From NCBI RefSeq assembly GCF_035319885.1, contig NZ_CP141285.1, positions 1,922,001-1,986,000 on the forward strand: 64,000 nucleotides of DNA. Reading direction: 5' to 3'. The DNA comes from Altererythrobacter sp. H2 (GTDB lineage Bacteria; Pseudomonadota; Alphaproteobacteria; Sphingomonadales; Sphingomonadaceae). The notes beneath the pieces were generated by a model. It was not told where the DNA came from. It made no database searches and saw only the letters and a program-made list of their open reading frames with translations. How positions within the stretch are numbered: the first letter of the stretch is position 1; each line of letters opens with the position of its first letter. The position numbers and the translations under genes were made by a program. Of this stretch, positions 17,324 through 25,331 are shown in pieces.

Positions 17324-18247
17324 TTATTCAGCTGGCTGCAATGCCGTGTCCTTTTCCTTGCGGTAGGCCAGATGGGATTCCATGTTCTCCGGTTTGAGCC
17401 CAAAGGCTGTCTGCCTGCTGATGTTCTCACGGTTGATCTCATCGAACTTGACGAAATAGGCCTTGTGCATCCTGTAAAAGGGGATCTCTGGATAGAGATG
17501 ATGGATGAGATGGTAGTTCTGATAGACCAGCAACGGTGTCAGCAGCCATTCCCATCCGTAGCGCATCGTCGTCGCCATATAGGGCTCTTCATCTTGGGCG
17601 ACCATTGCCGGATAGTGGGGCAGGATTACGAAAACGACGGCAATCATGAAAAGCGTGATCCTCGAGGGAAGGAACCACAACATGAAGAGTTCAAAACCGA
17701 ACCCAAAATAAAGGGCCGCTACAAACAGCGCAAGCAAGCCTGAGTAAAAGGCGACGAGTTCCCTGCCGTGCCTTTTTCGAACATTCTGGCCGTACTTGAT
17801 GAAATAATAAATGTAGGCGCCGTCAAACAGAGTCCAGCGAAACGGTACCTGCCACCATGGCGATTCGTGTTCAAAGAGATCAGGGTCTAGCGGTCCGTTG
17901 GCATAGCTGTGGTGTTTGTTGTGCACCCAACGCAGAAGTACCATCGGCGCATAGGGAAACAAAAAGAAAAGGCCGATCGCCCCGATCGTCTCGTTTAACC
18001 ACTTGACCCTTGAAAGGGACATATGGGCCGCATCATGTATTACGCTGAAAAGCAGATAAGTGATCAGGCCGTTGGCGATGGTTCCGGACCAGATCGGCAT
18101 TTGCCCCGTCATTACGAGATACCAGACAATTCCGATGCCACCCATCGAGGCAACGAAAAGCAAGGCGGTCGGCAGCGCCAGTAACGGTGCCCTTCGCAAC
18201 TGCTCGAAATACTCTTCCTGGTTTTTTGGAAAAACACTCGCCGCCAT
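17324..18247 (-). CDS. membrane fatty-acid desaturase/hydroxylase superfamily protein
   Basis: 307 residues from ATG 18247, preceded by GGGAGAG. Three histidine clusters typical of the superfamily are present: HDAAH, HNKHH and HLIHH, separated by paired membrane helices, so a di-iron site is expected. It could desaturate membrane lipids in response to aromatic solvents or hydroxylate a substrate; which one cannot be told. In the 229 bp upstream a candidate promoter TTGCAT-17-TATCAT is seen on the - strand. Its place inside an aromatic pathway cluster is unusual. Confidence 0.82.
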   Translation of the reverse strand: MAASVFPKNQEEYFEQLRRAPLLALPTALLFVASMGGIGIVWYLVMTGQMPIWSGTIANGLITYLLFSVIHDAAHMSLSRVKWLNETIGAIGLFFLFPYAPMVLLRWVHNKHHSYANGPLDPDLFEHESPWWQVPFRWTLFDGAYIYYFIKYGQNVRKRHGRELVAFYSGLLALFVAALYFGFGFELFMLWFLPSRITLFMIAVVFVILPHYPAMVAQDEEPYMATTMRYGWEWLLTPLLVYQNYHLIHHLYPEIPFYRMHKAYFVKFDEINRENISRQTAFGLKPENMESHLAYRKEKDTALQPAE

Positions 18248-18476
18248 ATAATCTCTCCCAGAATCTGGCCCAGCCATGGCCGCCAATTCGTTTTACCTGT
18301 CCATGATAAGCCATCGCTCGCCAAGCGCGCTCAGGACTCGAATGATAGCCGTTTGTTGGACAATATGCAATTCTTATCCCGCAGTGCCCGCGCAATCGAG
18401 TAGGCCATTGGACCCCCGATTGTCCTGTACTCAAACAGTCGTTCTGGAAACGAGCGATGAACCTTTGGTGGCTCCG

Positions 18477-18974
18477 TCAGATTGGATAAACGAGGTATCG
18501 CGGCAATACCGAGGTATCGAGTTCAGCGCGCCGAGATAGCAGCTTGAGTTCACCATTCTTACCTTGGCGCACCGTATCGAGGTACTGTCCCGCAGCCAGG
18601 ACCTGGGTGATCCCGCTGTCCGTAGGCGTCATGAACACCGAAAAGTTGGATCGCATTTCCAGGGTGGTTGCATCGATGCGATCAAAGCTGGTGAGCTGGA
18701 CGAAATGACGGGTGCGATAGTCCTGAAAGGTTCCGACCCAGATGTCGTTCACGAAGGTAACGCGATCCTCGAGCCTGGAGCGGCAATCGTCGTACATGAA
18801 GCCGATCGCTAACCCGTGCTCCGAATTCTCTGCCGAACGACAGTAGTATGAGGCAGCCTCCTCTTCCGCATAATTACCCAGCCATCCCAGCATATCCTTG
18901 CCGTCGAGTGCGCGCGCATCAGCCAGCAGCAAGGCGTTGAGCGCCGCTTCGAGCGATATATCTGTCTGCGTCAT
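18477..18974 (-). CDS. aromatic ring-hydroxylating dioxygenase, beta subunit (pair A)
   Basis: 165 residues with the cone-shaped beta-subunit fold, including a DARALDGKDMLGWL start, then YDDCRSRLEDRV and a C-terminal RRAELDTSVLPRYLVYPI. It carries no cofactor and stabilises the alpha subunit. The ATG overlaps the alpha stop by four bases. Closest in feel to AndAd/BenB-type small subunits, but substrate cannot be assigned. Confidence 0.88.
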   Translation of the reverse strand: MTQTDISLEAALNALLLADARALDGKDMLGWLGNYAEEEAASYYCRSAENSEHGLAIGFMYDDCRSRLEDRVTFVNDIWVGTFQDYRTRHFVQLTSFDRIDATTLEMRSNFSVFMTPTDSGITQVLAAGQYLDTVRQGKNGELKLLSRRAELDTSVLPRYLVYPI

Positions 18975-20167
18975 GCCGCCGCCCTTTCGAAACCCATGAC
19001 CGAACGGTAATATTCCCAGCGCGGCAGGTTGCCGCTCTCATCATTCTGAAGAAATTCAGATTCCAACTTCAGAGGGTCGTGCACGCCCTTCTGGAAAATA
19101 GCCGAGCCGGGGGTGTGGTTTCCGATGTGGATGCGGTGAAAGACCGAAGCATCCTCCATGCTGATCAAGCCGCACGGGCCGAGAAGGTTGGAACTTTGCC
19201 GCAGGCGATGGCGGACCATTTCCTCGTCGTCATCCTGATGGGCGAAATAGGCATAGTGGACTTCAACCGTCTCCGCATCGATCGGTGTCGCGAAGCGCAA
19301 GTTAATGACGTCAAGATGCTTCGTCGAAACGAAGGTTGGAAACAGCGAGACGATCCGGGATCCGACCGCCGGGTCCTGCCCTTTGAACTCGATCAGCGAC
19401 GGGTCCTTGAGCACGGAAGGCCCGGTTGCCACAGAAAGGGCCGATTCGAAGCAGATGTGGCCGCGGTGCGTTGCCGTGTACTGGCGACCCTTGCCGCCTT
19501 GCCAGTTGAGCATCTTGAACGCCTGATGCAGCAACGGAGCATGATAGCCATCGTTATCGGTATACGACTTCCAGTTCGTATCATAACGGACCTTCTGGTA
19601 GCCAAGTAGCTTGAGCCGCCCGTCGCCCGCAAGCAGCTCGCGCAAGCAATTCTGCGAGTCGCCCAGAAATTCAAGCAGCGGCTCGGTTTCCGCCGAAAGC
19701 GTCACGAAGATCAGGCCAAAATAGATGTCGAACCGCGGCTGGGCCAGCGGATAGTCAGCTTTGTTGAAGCCGGGCAGAAATTCCCGTGGGTTAGGACACC
19801 CAACCAGGTCACCCTTCGAATCGAAGAGCCAGCGGTGGTAAGGGCATTCGAATTCGGTCTTGTTGCCCATGACCGCCGTCTCGAGCTGATTGCCGCGGTG
19901 CGAGCAAGCGTTGTAGAACACCCGCACCACGCCCTCAACGTCGCGCCCGATAAGCAAAGGCACGCCGGCCAACCGGAAAGTCTTGAAATCTCCGGGGTTG
20001 GGCAATTCGCTTTCATGGGCGACCGGGTGCCATTCGGTGCCATGAAAAATGCGCTTGACCTCTTCCGCATAGATGTCTTCGCGAACGAAGGCTTCCTTAG
20101 GAACTTCATTATAGTTCTTCGGCCAAGACAGTTTGATGTCCGTCACCCGCTCTCTCCCAATTTTCAT
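18971..20167 (-). CDS. Rieske aromatic ring-hydroxylating oxygenase, alpha subunit (pair A)
   Basis: 398 residues from ATG 20167, seven bases after the aldolase stop. Rieske ligands are C88, H90, C108 and H111 (ACSHRGN and CPYHRW). The mononuclear iron facial triad is in NDGYHAPLLH plus a distal Asp (ISMEDAS). It differs clearly from the two NDO-like alpha subunits at 25-28 kb and resembles anthranilate/benzoate-type enzymes. With the BenD/XylL-like dehydrogenase at 21.3 kb it could form catechols from an aromatic acid; coupling to the NahE-like gene suggests salicylate-type or PAH intermediates instead. Confidence 0.9.
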   Translation of the reverse strand: MKIGRERVTDIKLSWPKNYNEVPKEAFVREDIYAEEVKRIFHGTEWHPVAHESELPNPGDFKTFRLAGVPLLIGRDVEGVVRVFYNACSHRGNQLETAVMGNKTEFECPYHRWLFDSKGDLVGCPNPREFLPGFNKADYPLAQPRFDIYFGLIFVTLSAETEPLLEFLGDSQNCLRELLAGDGRLKLLGYQKVRYDTNWKSYTDNDGYHAPLLHQAFKMLNWQGGKGRQYTATHRGHICFESALSVATGPSVLKDPSLIEFKGQDPAVGSRIVSLFPTFVSTKHLDVINLRFATPIDAETVEVHYAYFAHQDDDEEMVRHRLRQSSNLLGPCGLISMEDASVFHRIHIGNHTPGSAIFQKGVHDPLKLESEFLQNDESGNLPRWEYYRSVMGFERAAA

Positions 20168-20174
20168 GCTTATT

Positions 20175-21161
20175 CTATTTTTCGGCCGCAAGCGCCTTGC
20201 CAAGTTCAGCCCACATTTTGCCCGACTTGCGTGCCCCCTCGAGATACGGTTCCGGGCAAAGATGGTACGGCGGCCGAACCGGGCCGGCATTCATCCACCC
20301 GCCAGCATTCATCCGCGCCTTTTCAAGCGCGATGTTGTAGGTCGAGAATTCCCTGAAGCTGCCGTTAGGGAACAGCGGCGCTGCCGTTGGGCCGAGCCGG
20401 CCCATAAAGGCCCGCGCCGCGCTCCACTCACCGGTCGCGCGCGCTTGCGATACAAGGTCACGCAATGTCGTGGTCACCAGCGGGTCACACACGGCACCGC
20501 TCGACCAAAAGGCGTCGATCGAGTCGTCCATACGGGCTGCGCCGTAGTAATCGAAATCGATCGGCAGCAGCTTGATACGGCCCCGAATCGCGGCAAGGTC
20601 TGGCAACAGGTTGCCGACGCCGATATACTTTGCAGTAACGACCTGCGGAAGCTCAGCCACCTGGGCCCAGAATGAACGCGGGAAATCGAACTTGAATGCC
20701 TCGGGATTGGCGTAAATGGCAATGTTCATCTCAGGCACGGCTTCAGCGACATCCTTGTAGAACTGCACCGCAACATCAACGCTTGGCGCGCACCACATCG
20801 GAACGCCCAGCATCGTGCCATCGGCGCCAATATCAAGCGCTTGCTGGGTCAACGCGACCGTGTCGCGCGTGTTGAGGCAGGTGGTACCAACGAAAATCGG
20901 CACCCTGCCGGCTGCTGCATCGACCAGCGACTTCATGAAATCGAGCTTTTCGTCGTGGGTCATGGTCGCCGCTTCGCCAAGCGTCCCCATGCTGAGAATT
21001 CCGTTGATCCCTGCATCGATCAGGCCGTTAACCACGCGCGCGGTCTCATCGAGATCCACCGTTTTTGTCGCGCGCCAATCCGAGGCGTTATCCTTCGCCG
21101 GGGTGGGAATAATCGCCCACGCACCTTTCACGTCGTTGGGATCAATAAGTGTACGGGCCAT
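20175..21161 (-). CDS. nahE: trans-o-hydroxybenzylidenepyruvate hydratase-aldolase (NahE-like)
   Basis: 328 residues of the DapA/N-acetylneuraminate lyase superfamily. Matches to NahE include GAWAIIPTPAKD, GILSMGTLGEAATMT, GTMLGVPMW, AIYANPEAFKFDFPRSFWA and ARMNAGGWMNAGPVRPPY. The Schiff-base lysine is K178 (VTAKYIGVG) with Y150 nearby. NahE cleaves the ring-fission product of fused aromatics to an aromatic aldehyde and pyruvate; relatives act on carboxyphenyl oxobutenoates in phenanthrene breakdown. It heads the unit with Rieske pair A. A GAGGAGAGAAA ribosome site precedes ATG 21161. Confidence 0.88.
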   Translation of the reverse strand: MARTLIDPNDVKGAWAIIPTPAKDNASDWRATKTVDLDETARVVNGLIDAGINGILSMGTLGEAATMTHDEKLDFMKSLVDAAAGRVPIFVGTTCLNTRDTVALTQQALDIGADGTMLGVPMWCAPSVDVAVQFYKDVAEAVPEMNIAIYANPEAFKFDFPRSFWAQVAELPQVVTAKYIGVGNLLPDLAAIRGRIKLLPIDFDYYGAARMDDSIDAFWSSGAVCDPLVTTTLRDLVSQARATGEWSAARAFMGRLGPTAAPLFPNGSFREFSTYNIALEKARMNAGGWMNAGPVRPPYHLCPEPYLEGARKSGKMWAELGKALAAEK

Positions 21162-21327
21162 TTCGTTTCTCTCCTCAAATCCTGTCCGGTGATCGCCACT
21201 GCAACGCCCGATCATTCGCCATCGCGCAACGCATTTCCTTGCGCGGCATAGAACAAGAATATAGGCAAGGCAACCACCCAGCCTTGCGTTTCGTTGCAGG
21301 AATGAGGGCTAACGGAGGAGCAGGATT

Positions 21328-22113
21328 ATGACTTTTGCCAAGCGGTTCGACAACCAGATCGCGGTTGTGACCGGTGGAGCTCAAGGCATCGGGTTAGCCA
21401 CGGCCCAGCGTCTGGCTGAAGAAGGCGCGATCGTCATCATTGCCGACCGAGCGGCTGACGCCACGCAGGCTACGGTCGATCGCCTGCGGGACAAGGGCTG
21501 CGATGTTCACGCCGCCATCTTCGACCTCGAGAAATGCGAGGGAGCGACCGAACTTTACCGGACGGTTGCCGATCAGTTCGGCCGCATCGACGTGGCAGTC
21601 CACAATGTCGGCGGGACGATCTGGGCCAAACCCTTTTGGGACTATACCCCAGACGAGATCGTGGCTGAAATCAACCGTTCGTTGTGGCCGACACTTTGGT
21701 GCTGCCACGCGGTGTTGCCGTACATGCTCGCGGCCGGGCGCGGTTCTATCGTAAATATCGGTTCAGTGGCCACGCGCGGCGTGAACCGGGTTCCCTATGC
21801 CGCTGCCAAAGGCGGGGTTGCCGCGCTGACCGCAGCCTTGTCGCTGGAACTGGAAGCCAGCGGCGTGCGCGTGAACTGCGTTGCGCCGGGCGGAGTCAAC
21901 GTCACCCGGGTCACTCCGCGCGATCCTGCACCGATGAGCGAAACCGTCAAGGCAGGTTTTGCAGGCGTGATGGAGCAGACCTTGCGCGACACCCCTATGG
22001 CCCGCTTCGGCGAGCCTGAGGAACTGGCCGCTGCAATTTGTTTTCTGGCCTCTCAGGAGGCTTCCTACGTCACCGGGCAGACACTCTTCGTCGCGGGCGG
22101 CGGGATCGGATAA
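21328..22113 (+). CDS. SDR cis-diol carboxylate dehydrogenase (BenD/XylL-like)
   Basis: 261 residues. NAD-binding GGAQGIG near residue 17, NNVGG-type NVGGTIWAKPF, and the catalytic Ser-Tyr-Lys in GSVATRGVNRVPYAAAK. The stretch TIWAKPFWDYTPDEI..INRSLWPTLW..AVLP is highly similar to BenD and XylL, which oxidise 1,2-dihydroxycyclohexadiene carboxylate to catechol with CO2 release. It is divergent from the NahE-like/Rieske A unit, with GGAGGAGCAGG before ATG 21328. CmtB-like dehydrogenases are an alternative. Confidence 0.82.
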   Translation: MTFAKRFDNQIAVVTGGAQGIGLATAQRLAEEGAIVIIADRAADATQATVDRLRDKGCDVHAAIFDLEKCEGATELYRTVADQFGRIDVAVHNVGGTIWAKPFWDYTPDEIVAEINRSLWPTLWCCHAVLPYMLAAGRGSIVNIGSVATRGVNRVPYAAAKGGVAALTAALSLELEASGVRVNCVAPGGVNVTRVTPRDPAPMSETVKAGFAGVMEQTLRDTPMARFGEPEELAAAICFLASQEASYVTGQTLFVAGGGIG

Positions 22114-22140
22114 GACCGCTCCCGCGCCGCCAACGCACCG

Positions 22141-23367
22141 TCAGGCAGACTGCTTGAGCAGTTCGCGCAGAGACACGTCCGCATCAGCAAGCCGATCCGC
22201 GCTCGCGCTAACCCGCCGTTCGACCAGCCGCTTGCCAATCCCCATATCGGGCGCGCGGTTGACTGTCAGCACGCCGTCAATTGTATCGCCGGACAGAAAG
22301 AAAGCGACGAAAGCGTTGCTTTCGATATCGCCGCGAAGGACAACCTCGGCCTGCACCGGAATTTGCCCACAGAACTGGATGTTCAGATCGAACTGGTCGC
22401 TCCAGTACCACATCGGTTTGCAGTAATCGACTTCGTGACCAAGCATCGCCAAGGCCGCCGCCTGGGCCTGGTCGGCGGCGTTCTGATAGGTTTCCTGCCG
22501 CAAGCGTCCGCCAAAAAAACTGTCCTGCTCGGCCACGTCACCGGCGGCAAACACCGCCGGATTGCTGGTCTGGCATCGACGGTCGACGATGATCCCATTG
22601 TTTACAGCCAACCCGGCATCGACCGCCAGCGAGGTTGCCGGAATGATGCCCACCCCAACAACGACGGCATCACAAGGGATGATGGTGCCGTCGTCGATCT
22701 CGACCGCGGATACGCGGCCGTCCGCGAACTTGAAACCCGTTACGCCCCGGCTGAAATGGGTCTTGACCCCGCGCTTGCGGTGTTCCTCACCCAGCCACTG
22801 ACCGAAACGTTTGCCCAGTGCACGTTCCATCGGAGCCGCCAGCGGTTCTACCGCCGTCACATCGCAGCCCAGCTTGATCGCGCTGGCAGCCACTTCGGCC
22901 CCGATCACGCCCATGCCAACGATCACCACCCGTGCGCCTGGACGAAGGTCGAGGGCCATTCTGGCGGCATCGTCCTGGGTGCGCAGATAATGCACGTTGG
23001 CGCAGTCGGCTCCGGCCAGATTGAGCTTTCGGGCGTGTCCGCCGGTCGCCAGCAAAACCTTGTCGGCGGCGACCAATTGGCCGCCCGAGAGGCGCACGCC
23101 GCTCGCAGCTAAATCGATCGCTTCGGCCCGGGTGTTGAGCAGCAAGTCGATCCGGTTGTCGGAGTACCAGCTTTCATCCTGCAGGAAAAAATTGTCCGGC
23201 ACTTCGGCTGGATTCCACAGGAACTCCTTGGACAGCGGCGGGCGCTCATAGGGCCTCCAGGGTTCTTCACCGATCAGAGTGATCCTACCGTCGAATCCTG
23301 CTTGCCGCAGCGTTTCCGCCGCTCGCCCACCTGCTAGATTTGCGCCTACGATTGCAACTGAACGCAT
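22141..23367 (-). CDS. FAD-dependent ferredoxin-NAD(P)+ reductase of an oxygenase system
   Basis: 408 residues from ATG 23367 with GGGAGA 8 nt upstream. It has the two dinucleotide sites (VAIVGANLAGG at the N-terminus, VVIVGMGVIGAEVA in the middle), RPPLSKEFL, the FAD motif VFAAGDVAE and a C-terminal YWSDQFDLNIQFCG segment, like BphA4/AndAa/CYP reductases. It should pass electrons from NADH to a ferredoxin serving the Rieske oxygenases or the P450. It lies directly downstream of the sigma-54 regulator gene on the same strand. Confidence 0.9.
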   Translation of the reverse strand: MRSVAIVGANLAGGRAAETLRQAGFDGRITLIGEEPWRPYERPPLSKEFLWNPAEVPDNFFLQDESWYSDNRIDLLLNTRAEAIDLAASGVRLSGGQLVAADKVLLATGGHARKLNLAGADCANVHYLRTQDDAARMALDLRPGARVVIVGMGVIGAEVAASAIKLGCDVTAVEPLAAPMERALGKRFGQWLGEEHRKRGVKTHFSRGVTGFKFADGRVSAVEIDDGTIIPCDAVVVGVGIIPATSLAVDAGLAVNNGIIVDRRCQTSNPAVFAAGDVAEQDSFFGGRLRQETYQNAADQAQAAALAMLGHEVDYCKPMWYWSDQFDLNIQFCGQIPVQAEVVLRGDIESNAFVAFFLSGDTIDGVLTVNRAPDMGIGKRLVERRVSASADRLADADVSLRELLKQSA

Positions 23368-23479
23368 TCTAAAGTCTCCCAAATTTCCGGCCCCGCCCTG
23401 CCCTTCCTTCCCTCTCGCGAAAATCGCAGGTCATTGCAAATTATCCAATGCGTCGTAGAATCATCAACGCCCGGCTGGT

Positions 23480-25120
23480 CTAGTCGCAACTTTGCATTTT
23501 CTCAACTTTGTAAGAGAGCTGTCGACGCGTCAGTCCCAATTCCCGGGCCGCTTGTGCAACATTGCCGCCAGCAGCATCGATCGCAGACCGTACAATCGCA
23601 TCTTCTATCGTCGTAAGCGTTGCTCCGTTTTGGCGAAGTAGTCCCACCATGTGAGAAAGCGAGAAGGGCTCTCCGTCTACGGGTTGCTCTTCGGCGACGC
23701 GACCGTCGCAGGTCAGCGTAAGACCGCGACGCACATGCACATTATTTGTCCCGATAAAGAGATGACGCAAATCGATGGCCCCGGATTCGTCGGCAAGAAG
23801 CACGGCACGCTCGACCATCCGTTCCAACTCCCTGACGTTCCCAGGATAATCATGCAATAACAGCGCATTGATTGAACGTGCTGTGAAGCCTTCTACCGCT
23901 CGTCCATGACGCTTTGCATATTTTCGCCGGAAGTGCTCCATCAAACCCGGGATGTCCTCACGCCGCTCTCGCAGCGGCGGAACCCGGATAGGAAGAGTTG
24001 AAAGCCGGAAATACAAGTCAGCACGAAAGGTCCCTTCGTCCATCGCAGCCTCGAGATCGACGTTGGATGCCGCGATCAGGCGGACGTTCACCTGGATGGT
24101 CCTGGTGTCACCCACACGCTCAAACTCGCCTTCCTGTATGGCCCGGAGGACTTTGCTTTGCGCCAGCGGCGAAAGCATCGAAATTTCGTCGAGAAACAGC
24201 GTGCCGCCGTCGGCGAGTTCGAATCGTCCCGGCCGGTCTGCTCCAGCTCCGGTAAAAGCGCCCTTGGCCACGCCGAACAGCTCGGCTTCGATGAGGCCTT
24301 CGGGAATGGCCGCACAATTGAGCGCGACAAACGGCGCATCATTGCGAAGGCTCAGCCGGTGCGCCAGCTTGGCAAACACCTCCTTGCCGACACCCGTCTC
24401 TCCGAGAAACAACAGGCTGGCATCGGTTCGTGCCGTGCGTTCTATCAGGTTGCGTACTGCGTTGAAGCCTGCCGATACCCCGGCGACGAAATGTTTGTCT
24501 TGGTGCCTGGACACTGCCGGATCGAGTGGAACCGCATTGGTTTCGACATCGTCCAGGTTTGGCCACTCGGCTTCAGGCTTGCCATGGAGCAGGCAGGCCC
24601 GATGCCCCATTCCCTGGCACTCTATTTCACGCATGATTATGGGCTGACCTGCGAATGTGCTCGCAAAGCCGCTGGCAAAACCGGTTTGCAACCAGCACAC
24701 CGGATCTGTGTGGACGCCTTCGGTGGCGAGATGAATCCCAGCCTCGATAGAATCGTGTACCAGGAACCGACCTTCAAAATGTCCGTTCTCAGTATCGGTC
24801 TCCAGGGTTTCGATTTCTGTCCAGCCAAACCCGGTCACTGCGTGGGCTTGTGGGCCAACTGCGAAGGCATCTAGGAAACTGCTGCCTGGCCGCAAATGTT
24901 TTGCTTCAACCGCGCAACGCGCGCCTTCTGCGAAGCCCAGTTCCCAAAACAGCCGACGCGCTTTGACAAGGCCCAGTTGGACGACCAGTTCGTTGCGCAA
25001 CATGGTCAGCGCGGAATTGCTCAACAATACGCAGCGCTCGCTGTCACGCCAAATGCGTCCTTGCTCAGGCGAAAACCGTAGTCGGCTGGTAAGGTCGGTA
25101 TAGGCCGGAAGATGCTTCAT
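23480..25120 (-). CDS. XylR/DmpR-type sigma-54-dependent transcriptional activator
   Basis: 546 residues from ATG 25120. Domains in order: XylR_N effector domain (about 1-120), V4R domain (about 130-195, with ECQGMGHRACLLHG), linker, AAA+ domain with Walker A GETGVGKE, sigma-54 contact GAFTGA, Walker B GGTLFLDEIS and arginine finger region, and a Fis-like HTH (GNVAQAARELGLTRRQLSYK). This class senses aromatic effectors directly and activates -24/-12 promoters. Its gene diverges from the Rieske/xylMA operon. One operator-like palindrome lies 9 bp upstream of its start codon, suggesting autoregulation. Confidence 0.93.
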   Translation of the reverse strand: MKHLPAYTDLTSRLRFSPEQGRIWRDSERCVLLSNSALTMLRNELVVQLGLVKARRLFWELGFAEGARCAVEAKHLRPGSSFLDAFAVGPQAHAVTGFGWTEIETLETDTENGHFEGRFLVHDSIEAGIHLATEGVHTDPVCWLQTGFASGFASTFAGQPIIMREIECQGMGHRACLLHGKPEAEWPNLDDVETNAVPLDPAVSRHQDKHFVAGVSAGFNAVRNLIERTARTDASLLFLGETGVGKEVFAKLAHRLSLRNDAPFVALNCAAIPEGLIEAELFGVAKGAFTGAGADRPGRFELADGGTLFLDEISMLSPLAQSKVLRAIQEGEFERVGDTRTIQVNVRLIAASNVDLEAAMDEGTFRADLYFRLSTLPIRVPPLRERREDIPGLMEHFRRKYAKRHGRAVEGFTARSINALLLHDYPGNVRELERMVERAVLLADESGAIDLRHLFIGTNNVHVRRGLTLTCDGRVAEEQPVDGEPFSLSHMVGLLRQNGATLTTIEDAIVRSAIDAAGGNVAQAARELGLTRRQLSYKVEKMQSCD

Positions 25121-25128
25121 GCCGAACC

Positions 25129-25144
25129 ATAACAAATATGTGAA
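25129..25144. promoter_or_regulatory. candidate upstream activator site 2
   Basis: ATAACAAATATGTGAA matches the stronger site at 25171-25186 at 12 of 16 positions. The two centres are 42 bp apart, almost exactly four helical turns, as is usual for tandem XylR-family operators. It lies 9 bp from the regulator start codon. Confidence 0.55.
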
Positions 25145-25160
25145 CCCAGCGCTATATCAT

Positions 25161-25196
25161 CTCCCCAGACTTGACAGATATGTCAATCATGGGGAG
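25161..25196. promoter_or_regulatory. candidate upstream activator site 1 (extended palindrome)
   Basis: Core TTGACAGATATGTCAA (25171-25186) is a dyad with a perfect TTGACA/TGTCAA pair. It is framed symmetrically by CTCCCC (25161-25166) and GGGGAG (25191-25196), each four bases away, making a nested 36-bp palindrome. XylR/DmpR operators have the TTGA-N8-TCAA form, which this fits. It is centred about 98 bp upstream of the predicted start of transcription. Confidence 0.68.
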
Positions 25197-25250
25197 GGCG
25201 AACAGACGGGTCGTCAGTTACAATGATGAAAACAAACTGATTTTCGAGAC

Positions 25251-25266
25251 TGGCACATTCCGTGCT
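25251..25266 (+). promoter_or_regulatory. sigma-54 (-24/-12) promoter for the Rieske/xylMA operon
   Basis: TGGCAC at 25251-25256 and GTGCT at 25262-25266 place GG (25252-25253) and GC (25264-25265) at the exact 12-base offset of the sigma-54 consensus; only the first T of TTGC is replaced. Transcription would start near 25277, 55 bp before the first gene. An A/T-rich stretch (about 25219-25245) between operator and promoter could allow bending. Confidence 0.66.
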
Positions 25267-25331
25267 CGGGAGGTTATAACTCAAGATAGACTGACCAAAA
25301 AAACAGCGGCAGCGAGTGAGTGGAGAGAGCA

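Noticed and set aside
21230-21300. Possible sigma-54 promoter on the - strand before the NahE-like gene (GGGTGG..TTGCC)
   Set aside because: The GG-GC spacing fits but the -24 block lacks the CAC part; with GC-rich DNA this level of match is expected by chance.
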